In this document: in pieces, positions 59,167 to 60,000 of the stretch
How the letters are laid out: every line of letters begins with the position of its first letter
Numbering within the stretch: position 1 is the stretch's first letter
Origin: Polytrichum commune
Taxonomy: Eukaryota > Streptophyta > Polytrichopsida > Polytrichales > Polytrichaceae
Direction of reading: 5' to 3'
Length of the DNA stretch: 60,000 nucleotides
Assembly: GCA_950295325.1 (NCBI GenBank)
Contig: OX485805.1
Coordinates: forward strand, 15,861,501 to 15,921,500
The notes under the pieces: generated by a model
Seen by the model: the letters and a program-made list of their open reading frames with translations, nothing else
Told to the model about the DNA's origin: nothing
The model's database searches: none
Made by a program: the position numbers and the translations under genes

Positions 59167-59684
59167 CAAACAAATCGAAATGGGCGCAAACCATACACTA
59201 ATTTTTGTGATTCCAATTTTGGTAAAGTACATTTACCAACAAGGTTTACAAATGTATGTGGGTCCCATATAGGAGTGGAGATGGGAATGCAAAAGGTACA
59301 TTGAGGGTGGGAAGATGGTGTTAAGGGTCTATAGTGAGGGAGCCTCAAATGGCACCGCCGTTATCAACAATCCCATTCCACAACCCAACACATCACCCAT
59401 TATGCACATAGAAGGTGCGCAAATGCTAGAATTAATGTAAAAAATATTTGAAATTATACCTAGGTAATTATGTTGATGGTACACACAAAATTAAATGTTA
59501 TAATTTGAATATCCATGTACTTTTAGTTTTTTCAATTAGTATCACCACCTTTGCTAAAATTTGTCTAAAGGCCCAATGTGGAATGCTAAAGAACAAGGCA
59601 AAAGTAGTGGTATAATGAGATTATAAGCAAGTGACATAGCCTAAAGTAAGATTGTTGTTTCTAAAAATCCCATTTTGGGGATCT

Positions 59685-59975
59685 AAATGACATTCCAAGC
59701 CCATGTGGAAAGGCAAGAAAATGCTAAAAGCTTTTTTATTTTTTTTATTAAAAAATTCTATGTGATTTTAACAATGAGATAGAAGGAACGCCAAAGGGCC
59801 TCAAAGTTGGGATGGAGAGGTTGAAAAGGAGTGAAAATGAGACCACCATTGCCAATAGTCTCATTCCAAGGCCCGAAATGACATTCCAAGGCCCCCAAAA
59901 AAGGCAAAAAAATGCTAGAACTTTTAAACATTGAATTTATTTTCTAGGAGATTTGAACAATGAGTGCTCTATTTA
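59685..59975. repeat. Two diverged copies of a GACATTCCAAG-CCC repeat
   Basis: The block TGACATTCCAAG... GGCAAGAAAATGCTA near 59688 recurs near 59877 (TGACATTCCAAGGCCC, AAAAATGCTAGAA). It is followed by TT-TA rich DNA and GATTT(T/G)AACAATGAG in both. A weaker relative lies near 59340-59440. Confidence 0.5.
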
Positions 59976-60000
59976 CATTAGATATATCAAACTAAAATTT

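Overview
This window reads as nuclear DNA of a land plant. The evidence is two intron-bearing genes from plant families (a 2-oxoglutarate/Fe(II) dioxygenase and a neprosin-domain protein), Ty1/copia and LINE elements of plant type, many hAT-like elements and AT-rich intergenic DNA. The style of the LINE and copia remnants and the decayed DNA-methyltransferase-like gene would suit a bryophyte, lycophyte or fern, but the species cannot be fixed from sequence alone. Only about 3.3 kb looks like intact host coding sequence.

Layout. 1-959: 3' part of a hAT transposon with a broken transposase end. 960-8035: mostly featureless, with a GA repeat and a 345-bp G-tract MITE (7428-7772). 8036-10856 (-): four-exon dioxygenase gene, 351 aa. 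10857-16278: intergenic DNA with a fold-back MITE and a 419-bp hAT-like MITE with a perfect 8-bp duplication. 16279-20762: 4.48-kb composite element with G-tract terminal repeats and a perfect 8-bp duplication; it holds another hAT-like element with a C-rich array, a minisatellite, an LTR fragment, a broken gag, and two copies of a coding-like segment. 21877-22813: a TIR element. 23050-35330 (+): one old LINE (endonuclease, reverse transcriptase, RNase H) split by three insertions, each with its target duplication: a copia element (-), a hAT derivative and a 2.5-kb LTR. 36026-36414: nested fold-back DNA. 36711-37533: another repeat. 38735-44117 (-): seven-exon neprosin-domain gene, 438 aa. 47804-48150: second copy of the 345-bp MITE, inserted into the 3' end of a 318-codon coiled-coil ORF (48113-49069, -). 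49915-51990: a 265-bp tandem duplication and a satellite with a palindrome in each unit. 52150-57303 (+): a decayed multi-exon gene that looks like a ParB-like domain joined to an N4/N6 DNA methyltransferase-like domain, split by a 1250-bp solo LTR. 57304-60000: unassigned, repeat-like.

The insertions can be put in order because removing several of them, with one copy of the target duplication, rejoins the interrupted reading frames exactly. The items that most deserve follow-up are the ParB/methyltransferase-like pseudogene, the G-tract TIR family (one 4.48-kb element plus two 345-bp MITEs), and the copia primer site that matches the anticodon arm of initiator tRNA-Met.
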